Part shown: in pieces, positions 54,136-61,964 of the stretch | Layout of the letters: every line of letters begins with the position of its first letter | How positions within the stretch are numbered: the stretch's first letter is position 1 | Assembly (NCBI GenBank): GCA_020829485.1 | Contig: JAIVFU010000010.1 | Location: 1 to 61,964, forward strand | Origin: Nostoc sp. CHAB 5834 | GTDB taxonomy: Bacteria > Cyanobacteriota > Cyanobacteriia > Cyanobacteriales > Nostocaceae | Direction: 5' to 3' | Length of the DNA: 61,964 bases | The notes under the pieces: generated by a model | What the model was told of the DNA's origin: nothing | Database searches by the model: none | The model's input: only the letters and a program-made list of their open reading frames with translations | Translations under genes and position numbers: made by a program

Positions 54136-54705
54136 CTTACGAAGTGACAGAAAAGCAAAAATAGCAGATATGGTTTTTAAGGTTTCTAATTAGATTTTTC
54201 AATTACTTTTTTGCGATGCCTGTCTTTAAAAGTGACACTCGCTCCTCTCTATAAGACGCTGCGCTAACAGTTCCCCTTTGGCGTTGCCGCCAATTGCTTC
54301 TCCTGTTAAAAGACGCTTTTGCTAGCAAGCTTTAAGAGTAGGGGTACAAGTCGGGAAGCCCGCTTATAGCGACTGGCTCGACTTTACGCTGTGGTTATTG
54401 CCAGCCTACACAAGCAATTCGCACTCTTGCTAACGCCCCGCTTCGCTAACGCAATTAAATCAAGCCCGACATACGGGCAGAGGGTTTCTACCTGCCTTGG
54501 GATACAAGGACTGTTTCTCTACGAGACGCTACCGCGAACGCGCCACTTGCGGGCGTTCGCGTAGCAGGACGCAGTACGGTTTTAAACATCAAGCTTTTTT
54601 GATAAAGGGTGATTTGCAAAAGGCTGAAAAACGTATTTAGGTTGATATAGAGGATGATTATTTGGTAAAGTACGTAAGTCTTAACGTGAATTCTACGCCT
54701 TATTA

Positions 54706-54858
54706 TATAGCGGTTCTTGCTTGGGTGCAGTACAGTTTTGACCTCACTTCCATTCCTCACTTCCTTTAAGGAGAGAGGCTTTGAATCTTACTCTTCAACG
54801 CTAGAAGGGAAGGGGCTGGGGGTTAGGTCTGTATTCTATGCAATTGGGAACCGCTATA
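54706..54858. mobile_element. Inverted-repeat element with TATAGCGGTTC ends
   Basis: TATAGCGGTTC at 54706 and GAACCGCTATA ending at 54858 are perfect 11-bp inverted repeats enclosing about 130 bp without a gene. Solo GGGAACCGCTATA pieces occur near 8156. A MITE is the simplest reading. Confidence 0.5.
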
Positions 54859-54902
54859 GTGTCCGCTAAAAAGACCTCTTCCTGATTTTACTATGCAAAA
54901 TC

Positions 54903-54973
54903 GTCCCTCTCCGAATCGGAGAGGGGCAGTCTTGAACTAAAGTTCAAGACAGGGAGAGGTTTGTTGAACTCAC
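54903..54973. mobile_element. Element related to 36143-36278, copy 2
   Basis: The end GGGAGAGGTTTGTTGAACTCACGTT matches the inverse of the left end of copy 1, and CCCTCTCCGAATCGGAGAGGG forms the inner hairpin, with CTTGAACTAAAGTTCAAG as a second one. This copy is shorter and its left end lacks the GAGTTCGACAA part. Confidence 0.55.
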
Positions 54974-55153
54974 GTTAAGTCTTAAAATTCATATAGTCAC
55001 TACTGTCACAACAGCAGATTAGTAATCAAAAACTTAACCTTCCAGCAGAGTTACCTGGAAAGGGGCACGGGCAAAGGTTTGCAAAAGCATTACTAAAGTG
55101 GTGTTCTATTTTTTTGCAATGAAGTAGCTTTTAAGGGTTAGGAGATAAGTTCT

Positions 55154-57550
55154 GTGAGTTTAAGAAGTTGGTTTGATCGCGGTTGTCATTTAGGGTTGTC
55201 TGGCTTGGTGATTCTAGTGGGTGCGATTGGAATAGGAGGAGGCGATCGCACATCCGCTCAGGTTACTGCTGATCCCTCTGTGGGAACTCAAGTGGAGCGA
55301 ATCAACAATACTACCTTGAATATTACAGGGGGTACAACCGTTGGCAATACAAATTTATTCCATAGTTTCAGCAACTTTAGTATTACAAGTGAGCAGGTAG
55401 TCAATTTCGATTACGCCCCTACCATCAACAATATTTTGGTGCGAGTTACAGGGAGAAATCCTTCTGACATCCAGGGAACACTTAAATCTGAAGGTAAAGC
55501 GAATTTCTTTTTAATGAATCCCAACGGCATTATATTTGGACAATATGCCGCATTAAATGTTAACGGTTCATTTATCGGCACAACAGCTAGTGCGATCCAG
55601 TTTCCGGGTGGTGGAGAATTTTCCATAACTTCACCCGTCAATCCGCTTAACCCCTTGCTGAGAGTGAATCCTTCTGCATTTCTATTCAATCAAATACCAT
55701 CCCAGCCTGTTAATCCGATTCAAGTCAATGCATTACTTCTATTCGTTCCTGAAGGTCAAAGTTTAGTGCTATTGGGAGGCGATGTGAATTTAGAAGGAGC
55801 GATCGTGTATGCTCCAGATGGTCGAATCGAATTAGGAGGATTGGCAGCAGGAGGGACAGTAGGGTTGAACATTGATAACAACAATTTCCGCTTAAGTTTT
55901 CCTGAGAGTGTAACGCGAGCAGATGTATCTCTTACCCCAAGTCTAACTAACCCTCGACCTACAGTAACTGCTAGTGGTGAAGGCGGTGGTGGTATCCAAA
56001 TACAAGGCAGGCGCGTTACATTCGATAGTTCAGATATTGCGGTTAATACCCTAGTCTCAAAATCGGGAGCAACATTAGGGGTGAACGCATCGGAGTCAGT
56101 CGAACTATTGGGAGGAAGCAATCTGAAGACTGAGACAACAAAGTCTGGAACTGCCGGAGACTTAAGGATTGAAACTGGGCGGTTGATTGTTCAAGATGGT
56201 TCGCAGATTTCAGCTTCCACTTCTTTACAATCTACCGGAGGGGGAGGAACTTTGTTTGTCAACGCCAGGGACTCTATCCAACTCATTGGAACCTCGCCAA
56301 TTATAGAAGGTGAAAAACCCATACCCAGTGGCTTGTTTACTGTAACACAAGGTGCTGGAAATGCCGGAGAATTGAAGATTGAAACTGGGCAATTGATTGT
56401 TCAAGATGGAGCGCAGGTTTCAGCTTCCACTTTTAAAGATTCTACTGGAGGGGGAGGAACTGTGTCTGTCAACGCCAGGGACTCTATCCAACTCACTGGA
56501 ACAAATGGTGAGAGTAAAAGCGGCTTATTTGTTGAGACTGAAGCTAGTGGAAATGCCGGAAACTTAAATATAGAAACTGGGCAATTGACTGTTCAAGATG
56601 GAGCAAGAATTTCAGCTTCCACTTCTGCTGAGTCTAATGGAGAGGGGGGAAGCATTATAGTTAAAACTGGAGAATTAAATGTCTTAAATAACGCTGACAT
56701 AACTGTGAGCAGTCAAGGCACAAAAAAGGCAGGTGATTTGGAAATCACCGCTCGTTCTATTAAATTGGATAACCAAGGTAAGCTCATTGGGCAAGCTAAC
56801 TCCGGTGATGGTGGCAATATTACGCTGAACTTGCAAGACTTATTGTCACTGCGCCGTAACAGTGAGATTTCTACCTCAGCAGGCACTAGTGGGGCTGGTG
56901 GAAATGGTGGTAATATCACCATCAATGTTCCTGACGGCTTTATCGTCACTACACCAAATGAAAACAGCGACATCACCGCCAATGCATTTAGTGGTAGTGG
57001 TGGGAAAGTCACAATTAAAGCTACTAATATTTTTGGAATTGCGCCACTAACTAGCGAAGACCTTAAAAAGTTGCGCCCTACGGATTCAAACCCGCGTGAA
57101 CTTCAGACAAATGATATTACGGCAATTTCCCAAACAAGACCTGATTTAAGCGGCATTGTAGATATCAACACGCTCAATGTTGACCCCAATCGAGGATTAA
57201 TTAACTTACCAGCCGTACCCGTTGACACTAAAGTGGCGCAAGCCTGTCAAGCGCGCATAGCACAAAATCAAAGTAGTTTTACGATTACCGGACGCGGCGG
57301 CTTACCACCCAACCCCAGAACCGAACCCCTTAGTCCTGATGCAGTTCAACTAGATTGGGTAACTCTCAACTCAAAGGGTGAAAACCGTGTTAATACAAAT
57401 GTTTCAAATCAGGCAAATAGTTCCATTCCAGCGCCGATTGTGGAAGCGCAAGGGTGGGTGATAAATGCTAAAGGTGAAGTTGTACTCACGGCTGATGCGC
57501 CCGCAGCTTTACCTCATAGTTCCTGGCTTACTTCTGCTTCTTGTTTGTGA
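55154..57550 (+). CDS. Filamentous-haemagglutinin-type TpsA secreted protein 2
   Basis: The 798-residue protein starts with GTG, preceded by GGAGATAAG. A signal peptide spans about residues 1-37, followed by the TPS domain with N-L-F-H-S-F-S-N-F, G-K-A-N-F-F-L-M-N-P-N-G-I-I-F-G and a G-S-F-I-G-T-T-A block. The beta-helix body has three nearly identical units with L-I-V-Q-D-G-A-Q-V-S-A-S-T, and N-A-R-D-S-I-Q-L. The C-terminal 200 residues closely resemble those of TpsA 1, including I-F-G-I-A-P-L-T and F-T-I-T-G-R-G-G-L-P-P-N-P-R-T-E-P-L. No TpsB porin gene is present in the window. It is followed by palindromic repeats and the convergent CHAT gene. Confidence 0.9.
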   Translation: MSLRSWFDRGCHLGLSGLVILVGAIGIGGGDRTSAQVTADPSVGTQVERINNTTLNITGGTTVGNTNLFHSFSNFSITSEQVVNFDYAPTINNILVRVTGRNPSDIQGTLKSEGKANFFLMNPNGIIFGQYAALNVNGSFIGTTASAIQFPGGGEFSITSPVNPLNPLLRVNPSAFLFNQIPSQPVNPIQVNALLLFVPEGQSLVLLGGDVNLEGAIVYAPDGRIELGGLAAGGTVGLNIDNNNFRLSFPESVTRADVSLTPSLTNPRPTVTASGEGGGGIQIQGRRVTFDSSDIAVNTLVSKSGATLGVNASESVELLGGSNLKTETTKSGTAGDLRIETGRLIVQDGSQISASTSLQSTGGGGTLFVNARDSIQLIGTSPIIEGEKPIPSGLFTVTQGAGNAGELKIETGQLIVQDGAQVSASTFKDSTGGGGTVSVNARDSIQLTGTNGESKSGLFVETEASGNAGNLNIETGQLTVQDGARISASTSAESNGEGGSIIVKTGELNVLNNADITVSSQGTKKAGDLEITARSIKLDNQGKLIGQANSGDGGNITLNLQDLLSLRRNSEISTSAGTSGAGGNGGNITINVPDGFIVTTPNENSDITANAFSGSGGKVTIKATNIFGIAPLTSEDLKKLRPTDSNPRELQTNDITAISQTRPDLSGIVDINTLNVDPNRGLINLPAVPVDTKVAQACQARIAQNQSSFTITGRGGLPPNPRTEPLSPDAVQLDWVTLNSKGENRVNTNVSNQANSSIPAPIVEAQGWVINAKGEVVLTADAPAALPHSSWLTSASCL

Positions 57551-57591
57551 ACAACCAGGTGGCGTTGCTGAACCGAGGTATGAATTTGGAT

Positions 57592-57619
57592 GTAGAGACG
57601 TAAAATTTTACGTCTCTAC
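57592..57619. repeat. Perfect 28-nt palindrome GTAGAGACG family
   Basis: Arms GTAGAGACGTAAAA and TTTTACGTCTCTAC are perfectly complementary. It shares the outer nine bases with palindromes at 35627 and 37492, but its core differs. It lies 41 bp after the TpsA 2 stop and could act as a terminator. Confidence 0.85.
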
Positions 57620-57686
57620 AAAGATTTTCACCGGAATGCACAATCGTTTTCATACCGCAATCAGCAATGCCAACCAGGTTATATCA

Positions 57687-57853
57687 CAATACCGTTCAGT
57701 TAAGCCCAAAAACCTTGGTAGAGACGCGAAATTGTACTGGGCAACTCTTGGAGACGCTAAAAGCGAACGCCCCGCTACGCTAACGCCCCGCTACGCTAAC
57801 GCGTCTCTACAGGTCTAAAATCAGTACCAAAAATCCTTAACTGAACTGTATTG
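57687..57853. repeat. Large structured inverted repeat, copy 2
   Basis: It shares the interior of 48128-48255 but has outer arms CAATACCGTTCAGTTAAG and CTTAACTGAACTGTATTG. Two tandem CGCCCCGCTACGCTAA units are inserted in the distal part. The arms are complementary to each other, not to copy 1. Confidence 0.8.
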
Positions 57854-57964
57854 GGTTATATCATGTCCGGTTAATCAAGCTGAATAAAAAATGTTCGTAG
57901 TAAGGACTTTAATCCTGGGTTTGGGGACTGAAGTCCCCACTACAAACTGTTTATTATGGGTGAG

Positions 57965-60727
57965 TTAAAGCCAATTGCCTACTAAAACATAGGGTGCCCA
58001 AAAATATGGAGCTTTTTCTTTAGCAAAAACAGCTAATTGGGCACGCTGGAGTGCCTGGGCTTTATTTACCCCAGCCTTTAGCTGTCGATAGAACTCACTC
58101 ATAACATCGGCGGTGGAACGATCATCTATTGACCACAATGTTGCTAGTGTACTGCGTACCCCCGCCCGCATAGCTATCCCAGCCAGTCCCAAAGCTGCTC
58201 GTTTGTCTCCCTCAGCAGTTTGACAGGCACTGAGGACGAGTAATTCAATGCCACTAAAGCTGTCTTTGTCGCTAACTCGCAGTAAATGATCAAATTCCTT
58301 GACCTTAACCAGTTTATCCCAGGTGAGAATAAAGGTTTTTTCAGCATCAGAACTAAATTCACCGTGAGTTGCTAGGTGAACCACTGTGAAGGAAACTGTT
58401 TGCAACTTATTTTGCAGGTTTGTTTCGGTAAATTCTTCATTTAACAGTTCTTCACTCTTGGATACCTCAGATTTGATTTCTTTTAATTCTCGTGGTACAT
58501 TTTCCAATTTGGGAAATTCTTTGCCTTCGATTGGGCGTTTTTCGCTGACTCCGGCAGTTAAAGCATTTAGCTGTAACTGTCGCAAAGGTTTAGGATCAAG
58601 GAGTTGCAAACCTGGTGTCAAGGCGATCGCATATTTCTCTAGTAGATATTTCTTTTGCTGTTTGTCGTAGAGAACCGCCATCGGGATATTCCGCAACTCA
58701 CCATCCAATACAAACACTAAGGTTTTTATCCCACTATTGATTAACTCTGTTTGTGCAGGTCGAATTAACCAATCATATATTTGTTGGGACTGCCGCCGAA
58801 CCCGATCAGTGGCGGTGACATTTAGTAAGTTTTTCCTCAGTTGTGCTATTATATTTTCTACATCATTTTGAGCTATTGCAGTTTTATAGTGGCGCAACTC
58901 TTGATTAGGCAATTTGAGGATAACATCTAGGCGGTCTGGCAAAATAATTGGATAGATTACTGCTGCTCGTTGGTCTTTTTTGTCAACTACTGGGTCAAGT
59001 TCCTGCGTAGGAGTTAAACAGGCTGACCGAAAGAAGTTATCCAGTTCTGCCAATTGCAGAGATTCAATTACATCACGAGCAAGCTTTAGATTGTCTTGAT
59101 TGATACCCTCTTGTGGCGATAGCGATCGCGGCGTGTTAGCCTTCTGTAGAGAAGCGTCTTGTTGATCTAGCTTGTCGAAGGGAACAGAAGCGCTGTTTTG
59201 GGGAGAACGCAACAGCAATTCAACTAACTCTCGATACACCGGCTCAATATTTTCTCGGAAGGAAAATTGAACGTCTGGATTAATGGCTACTAAATCACCA
59301 CGTAGAGATTGAAGGGTTTTGTAGGCTACATTATAAGATGCGATCGCGCCTTTAATATCTCCCTTTTTTTTCAGTATGCGTCCTAGTTGCCATTGCCACT
59401 GATAAGCAATATCCGATGCATCAATACTTTGGGCTATGAATAAAGCTTTGTCGGTAAGCTCTTGAGCATCAGAAAACTGCTTGGTTTTTTCATACAACTC
59501 ACCAAGGCTGCCCATAGCATAAGATTCTGCTCGCCGATCTTGCAAATTCTGCGCCTGCTCGATCGCGGTGGACAATTGCTGGGCAATGTTCAGCCATGAG
59601 GGGGTATTTAAGCTAGTTTTTTCTTTTAATTGGGTGAGATTTTGAGAAAATTTAATCCGAGTATATACTGAGGTTCGGCTGGGTGGTAAGTTGCTAATTT
59701 CCGACTGGATTTGAGATGACAATGCCAATGCATCTTGATCTTGCTTTTTCTCCAAAAGTAGACTGAGTAAATTGAGGTGAGCCTGAATGCGGGTGATGGA
59801 GGAAACAGATACAGCAGCAGCCTGCTGGTAGTATTGTAAAGCCGCTTCAGTGTCTTGCTGGGCGCGGGCTGTGTTGCCTAAACTGAGTTGAGCCTGTGCG
59901 ATCGCTTTTGGAGATTGCAATCGCTTTGCCACTGCTAAACTTTTCCCCAATACCAACCGTGATACGTTTAAATCACCGACAACTCGGCGGACGTTGCCAA
60001 GACTACGCAGCCCTGTGGCTACAATAAGTGAGTCTGGAAGGCTGGTAAGGGTTTGCTGTACTTCGTTTAAAATTTTGTTAGCCTGAAGGTAAAGCCCTAA
60101 AGCTTGCAAAGCTTGTGCAGAGTTAATCTGGTTACGAGTTAATCTAGCCTTGTCGCCTATTTGTTGATAAATATCAGCGGCTTTTTGCCAGGTAGTTAAA
60201 GCGCCTTCTGCTTGCCCTTGTGCCAATTGTAACTGTCCTTGCACATCTAGGGCTTGTGCAATAATTTGCGATCGCTCACCAGAAGTGCCCGTATTTTCCC
60301 CTGACTGTAATAATTTTAAACTTTGGGCGATCGCTTCCTGAGCCTCAGCCCACAAGCCAAGTTGCTGATAAACCAAGGAGAGATTACTCAGCGTCATTGC
60401 TTCTTGTAATCCATCTTTAGAGGTTTTAAACCCAGCAGCAGCCTGTTGCAAAACTTTTGCCGCTTCAGTAAACTGTCCCGTATCGTATAATATCTTGCCC
60501 TGTTCTACTACGCTTGCCGTTTGCAATGGGCCGCTTTTAAGGGGGAGTAGGGAGTGGAAAGTAGGGGATCTTTCCGTACTTTCTTGTTTTTCCCACTCCC
60601 TTTGCTCAGTCAAATTTTGCATGGCAGAGTAAACAGCAGGAGGTTTTGCCAAAACAGGGGATAAGGCTATGCATAGAAATGCAGTGAACAGTGCTAGGAA
60701 AAAATGATTTGGCCATTTCATACGCAA
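57965..60727 (-). CDS. Exported TPR-CHAT domain protein
   Basis: The 920-residue protein has a signal peptide at about residues 1-28, about ten TPR-like helical repeats through residue 480, and a CHAT (caspase HetF-associated) domain at about 590-920. The caspase-like pair is intact: His in H-L-A-T-H-G-E at about 788, and Cys in L-S-A-C-Q-T-A-E-G-D at about 835. The end has A-G-V-R-S-T-L-A-T-L-W and K-A-Q-A-L-Q-R-A-Q. CHAT proteins are cysteine protease-like; TPR-CHAT genes often adjoin TpsA haemagglutinin genes in cyanobacteria, so processing or regulation of surface proteins is plausible but inferred. Residues about 41-62 come from repeat DNA. Confidence 0.9.
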   Translation of the reverse strand: MRMKWPNHFFLALFTAFLCIALSPVLAKPPAVYSAMQNLTEQREWEKQESTERSPTFHSLLPLKSGPLQTASVVEQGKILYDTGQFTEAAKVLQQAAAGFKTSKDGLQEAMTLSNLSLVYQQLGLWAEAQEAIAQSLKLLQSGENTGTSGERSQIIAQALDVQGQLQLAQGQAEGALTTWQKAADIYQQIGDKARLTRNQINSAQALQALGLYLQANKILNEVQQTLTSLPDSLIVATGLRSLGNVRRVVGDLNVSRLVLGKSLAVAKRLQSPKAIAQAQLSLGNTARAQQDTEAALQYYQQAAAVSVSSITRIQAHLNLLSLLLEKKQDQDALALSSQIQSEISNLPPSRTSVYTRIKFSQNLTQLKEKTSLNTPSWLNIAQQLSTAIEQAQNLQDRRAESYAMGSLGELYEKTKQFSDAQELTDKALFIAQSIDASDIAYQWQWQLGRILKKKGDIKGAIASYNVAYKTLQSLRGDLVAINPDVQFSFRENIEPVYRELVELLLRSPQNSASVPFDKLDQQDASLQKANTPRSLSPQEGINQDNLKLARDVIESLQLAELDNFFRSACLTPTQELDPVVDKKDQRAAVIYPIILPDRLDVILKLPNQELRHYKTAIAQNDVENIIAQLRKNLLNVTATDRVRRQSQQIYDWLIRPAQTELINSGIKTLVFVLDGELRNIPMAVLYDKQQKKYLLEKYAIALTPGLQLLDPKPLRQLQLNALTAGVSEKRPIEGKEFPKLENVPRELKEIKSEVSKSEELLNEEFTETNLQNKLQTVSFTVVHLATHGEFSSDAEKTFILTWDKLVKVKEFDHLLRVSDKDSFSGIELLVLSACQTAEGDKRAALGLAGIAMRAGVRSTLATLWSIDDRSTADVMSEFYRQLKAGVNKAQALQRAQLAVFAKEKAPYFWAPYVLVGNWL
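60541..60604 (-). repeat. In-frame repeat insertion in the CHAT gene
   Basis: GGGGGAGTAGGGAGTGG and TTTCCCACTCCC-type units with inner GGAAAG/CTTTCC pairing make a hairpin-capable insert between the signal peptide and the first TPR, read in frame as about 21 residues (E-S-T-E-R-S-P-T-F-H-S-L-L). Confidence 0.65.
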
Positions 60728-60947
60728 TTATTACAGCAGGTTTCATTTTTTTGAACTACAACCGAAGTTAGTTCTACTTAAAAGTATGGGCTGAAATGCG
60801 ATACCTACGCCTACGCACTTGCAGAATGTGGGGTTTTAATGACTGGATAGCGTTCAAAGATATAGGCGTGGTTTCTCTTGGAATAATGACTAATGACTCT
60901 CGCGTTGCGGTTCAATAAACCTCTCCCCATTTCTCCCCGAAAAGGGG

Positions 60948-61106
60948 CTACGGTGTATACATAAGTCTGAAATAGCTGATTTACCAAGGTTTTACCCCAC
61001 CCTAACCCTCCCTTATAAAGGGGAGGGAACTAGATAGATTTCTTTTTCTCCCCTTTATAAGGGGGGATTAAGGGGGGTAATTCGACTTGTGTGTAGAACA
61101 GCGTAG
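60948..61106. mobile_element. MITE-like element with CTACGnTGT...GACTTGTGTGTAG ends
   Basis: The left part CTACGGTGTATACATAAGTC and the right part GACTTGTGTGTAGAACAGCGTAG are imperfect inverted repeats. The centre holds two CCCTTATAAAGGGGAGGG-like stems. Related TTCGACTTGTGTGTAC pieces occur at 47940-47955. No gene. Confidence 0.55.
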
Positions 61107-61151
61107 GCTAAAAGGGGAGAATAGGGTTCGAGGGGATAATTTAAGAAATTA

Positions 61152-61964
61152 CTAGCTTTCGGAAGTTTCCTGAGAGAACTTCTTATGGATAGTTCTAGTG
61201 GATTCCCCATCAGCAGCTACCGTTATGAGATAATCCATTAAACCATCTGAAAAGGGAAGACGTAGGTGGAAAGTACCATCGGGTTTGATTTTGATGGAAT
61301 GCCCACCAATGTTTACGCTTGTATTTGGTTGGGTTGCTCCGTGAATAATTAACTCGGCATCTGCCACAAACCAAAAATCTTCGTGGGAACGATTGAAAAC
61401 CCGAATATTAGGTGAACGGGCTATGAGCAACCAACGTAGTTTACCGCCGTAGGCATCGCCATCGGCAATATAGCCAATTTCAACCATGTAGTCGCGATCG
61501 CTGATGGGAATAGCCACAAAGCGATCGCGTGCTACCTCTTCACATTCATACTGCTGTACAAGTTGGGGACTTTGATAACTCAAGTCAATCCCAGTCACAT
61601 CGTAGAGCCGCACTACCAATTGAGAGCCGCCCTGTTGTCGCAGTGCTTGGTTCTGAGCTTTGGAAATGTGCCAAGAGACATAAGCCCATTTTGGAGTGCG
61701 CGGTGTGAGCAAAATACTGCTCTCTTCTTCTCTACTCTCTTCTTCTACATCTACTAAACCAATAGGTGTTTCTCTTGTTAATGCTACATCTTCAACGGTG
61801 GAATCTGTAGGAACAATAGGTGTTTCTCTTGTTAAGGCTACATCTTCAACGGTGGAATCTGTAGGAACAATAGGTGTTTCTCTTGTTAAGGCTACATCTT
61901 CAACGGTGGAATCTGTAGGAACAATAGGTGTTTCTCTTGTTAAGGCTACATCTTCAACGGTGGC
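61152..61964 (-). CDS. DUF4912 domain protein, N-terminus beyond the window
   Basis: The minus frame stays open from the stop at 61152 to the window edge, so the gene is 5'-partial with at least 270 codons. The C-terminal 180 residues form the DUF4912 domain: W-A-Y-V-S-W-H, L-V-V-R-L-Y-D-V-T-G-I-D, R-D-Y-M-V-E-I-G-Y, R-W-L-L-I-A-R-S-P and the beta-rich G-A-T-Q-P-N-T-S-V. Upstream is an acidic linker (V-E-E-E-S-R-E-E-E-S-S) and 18-residue repeats T-V-E-D-V-A-L-T-R-E-T-P-I-V-P-T-D-S. The in-frame extra G-D-A-Y-G-G-K-L-R before R-W-L-L is a dispersed DNA repeat. The function of the domain is unknown. A TTG at 61712 is not needed as start. Confidence 0.85.
   Translation of the reverse strand, partial: ATVEDVALTRETPIVPTDSTVEDVALTRETPIVPTDSTVEDVALTRETPIVPTDSTVEDVALTRETPIGLVDVEEESREEESSILLTPRTPKWAYVSWHISKAQNQALRQQGGSQLVVRLYDVTGIDLSYQSPQLVQQYECEEVARDRFVAIPISDRDYMVEIGYIADGDAYGGKLRWLLIARSPNIRVFNRSHEDFWFVADAELIIHGATQPNTSVNIGGHSIKIKPDGTFHLRLPFSDGLMDYLITVAADGESTRTIHKKFSQETSES
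61435..61459 (-). repeat. Dispersed 26-bp repeat inside the DUF4912 gene
   Basis: Twenty-five bases match 33508-33533 and 39260-39285. On the coding strand it reads D-A-Y-G-G-K-L-R in the same frame as in the RecB-like gene and lies in a loop between two conserved beta strands. Confidence 0.9.
61760..61964 (-). repeat. 54-nt coding tandem repeat
   Basis: Three full 54-nt units and 43 nt of a fourth run to the window edge, each coding for 18 residues (T-V-E-D-V-A-L-T-R-E-T-P-I-V-P-T-D-S). The copies differ by few bases, so the array is young or homogenised. More units may lie outside the window. Confidence 0.9.

Larger units (their letters stand above)
54136..55153. other. Gene-free 1-kb spacer rich in palindromic repeats
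   Basis: No supportable gene. It holds GCTACGCGAACGC-type repeat clusters at about 54240-54330 and 54420-54560, an element with TATAGCGGTTC/GAACCGCTATA ends at 54706-54858, and the GTTGAACTC-ended element at 54903-54973. The AT-rich last 60 bp precede the GTG of the next TpsA gene. Confidence 0.6.

Noticed and set aside
1..61964. tRNA or rRNA genes
   Set aside because: No T-loop or cloverleaf-like segment caught the eye. A covariance-model scan would be decisive, which I could not run.

Overview
The window looks like chromosomal DNA of a filamentous, probably heterocyst-forming cyanobacterium of the Nostoc/Anabaena type. This rests on very frequent GCGATCGC (HIP1) octamers, heptanucleotide short tandem repeats such as GACAAAT/GACTAAT between genes, the clustered order fbp-tal-zwf-opcA, a Mo-nitrogenase C-terminal-domain protein, PEP-CTERM, CHAT, WD40-STAND and two-partner-secretion (TPS) genes, and many short palindromic repeats. 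No rRNA, tRNA or CRISPR array was seen.

Layout. 0-8 kb: remnant of one M16 peptidase and an intact but HxxEH-lacking M16 partner, a peptidoglycan-binding-domain protein, a small holin-like membrane protein, a CbiG/CobE-like protein, a Uma2 nuclease, argS and a hicAB toxin-antitoxin pair. 8-16 kb: PAN-domain secreted protein, murD, glyS, PEP-CTERM protein and a WcaI-like glycosyltransferase. 16-26.6 kb: truncated TetR regulator, RND efflux adaptor and pump, DUF3598 protein, ftsX, Mo-nitrogenase C-terminal-like protein, peptide deformylase and a small membrane protein. 26.6-31.7 kb: an insertion-sequence-riddled island with a decayed WD40 gene, an IS5-type remnant and a 1216-residue HTH/NB-ARC/14-WD40 protein. 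31.8-42 kb: small membrane proteins, a RecB-like nuclease, recJ, an Rpn/DUF4351 protein, pentapeptide protein, CadD-like transporter, cNMP-binding protein, cobyrinate a,c-diamide synthase and an orphan BrnA antitoxin. 42-48 kb: the oxidative pentose phosphate cluster fbp-tal-zwf-opcA, closed by a clear terminator. 49-62 kb: a secretion/surface island with a GG-leader peptide candidate, two filamentous-haemagglutinin-type TpsA proteins, tandem RTX-like proteins, a TPR-CHAT protease-like protein and a DUF4912 protein running off the right edge.

The most striking theme is repeat DNA. The same repeat families that litter the intergenic spaces also occur in frame inside conserved enzymes: MurD, RecJ (twice), cobyrinate a,c-diamide synthase, the CHAT protein, the RecB-like nuclease and the DUF4912 protein all carry extra segments made of such repeats. 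Two element families show arms that differ between copies yet stay complementary within each copy, which suggests selection for a folded structure. Three unrelated minisatellites share an exact 21-nt period. The STAND gene has a duplicated P-loop and takes its last five codons from an IS end. Positions of sites counted by hand may be off by a base or two.
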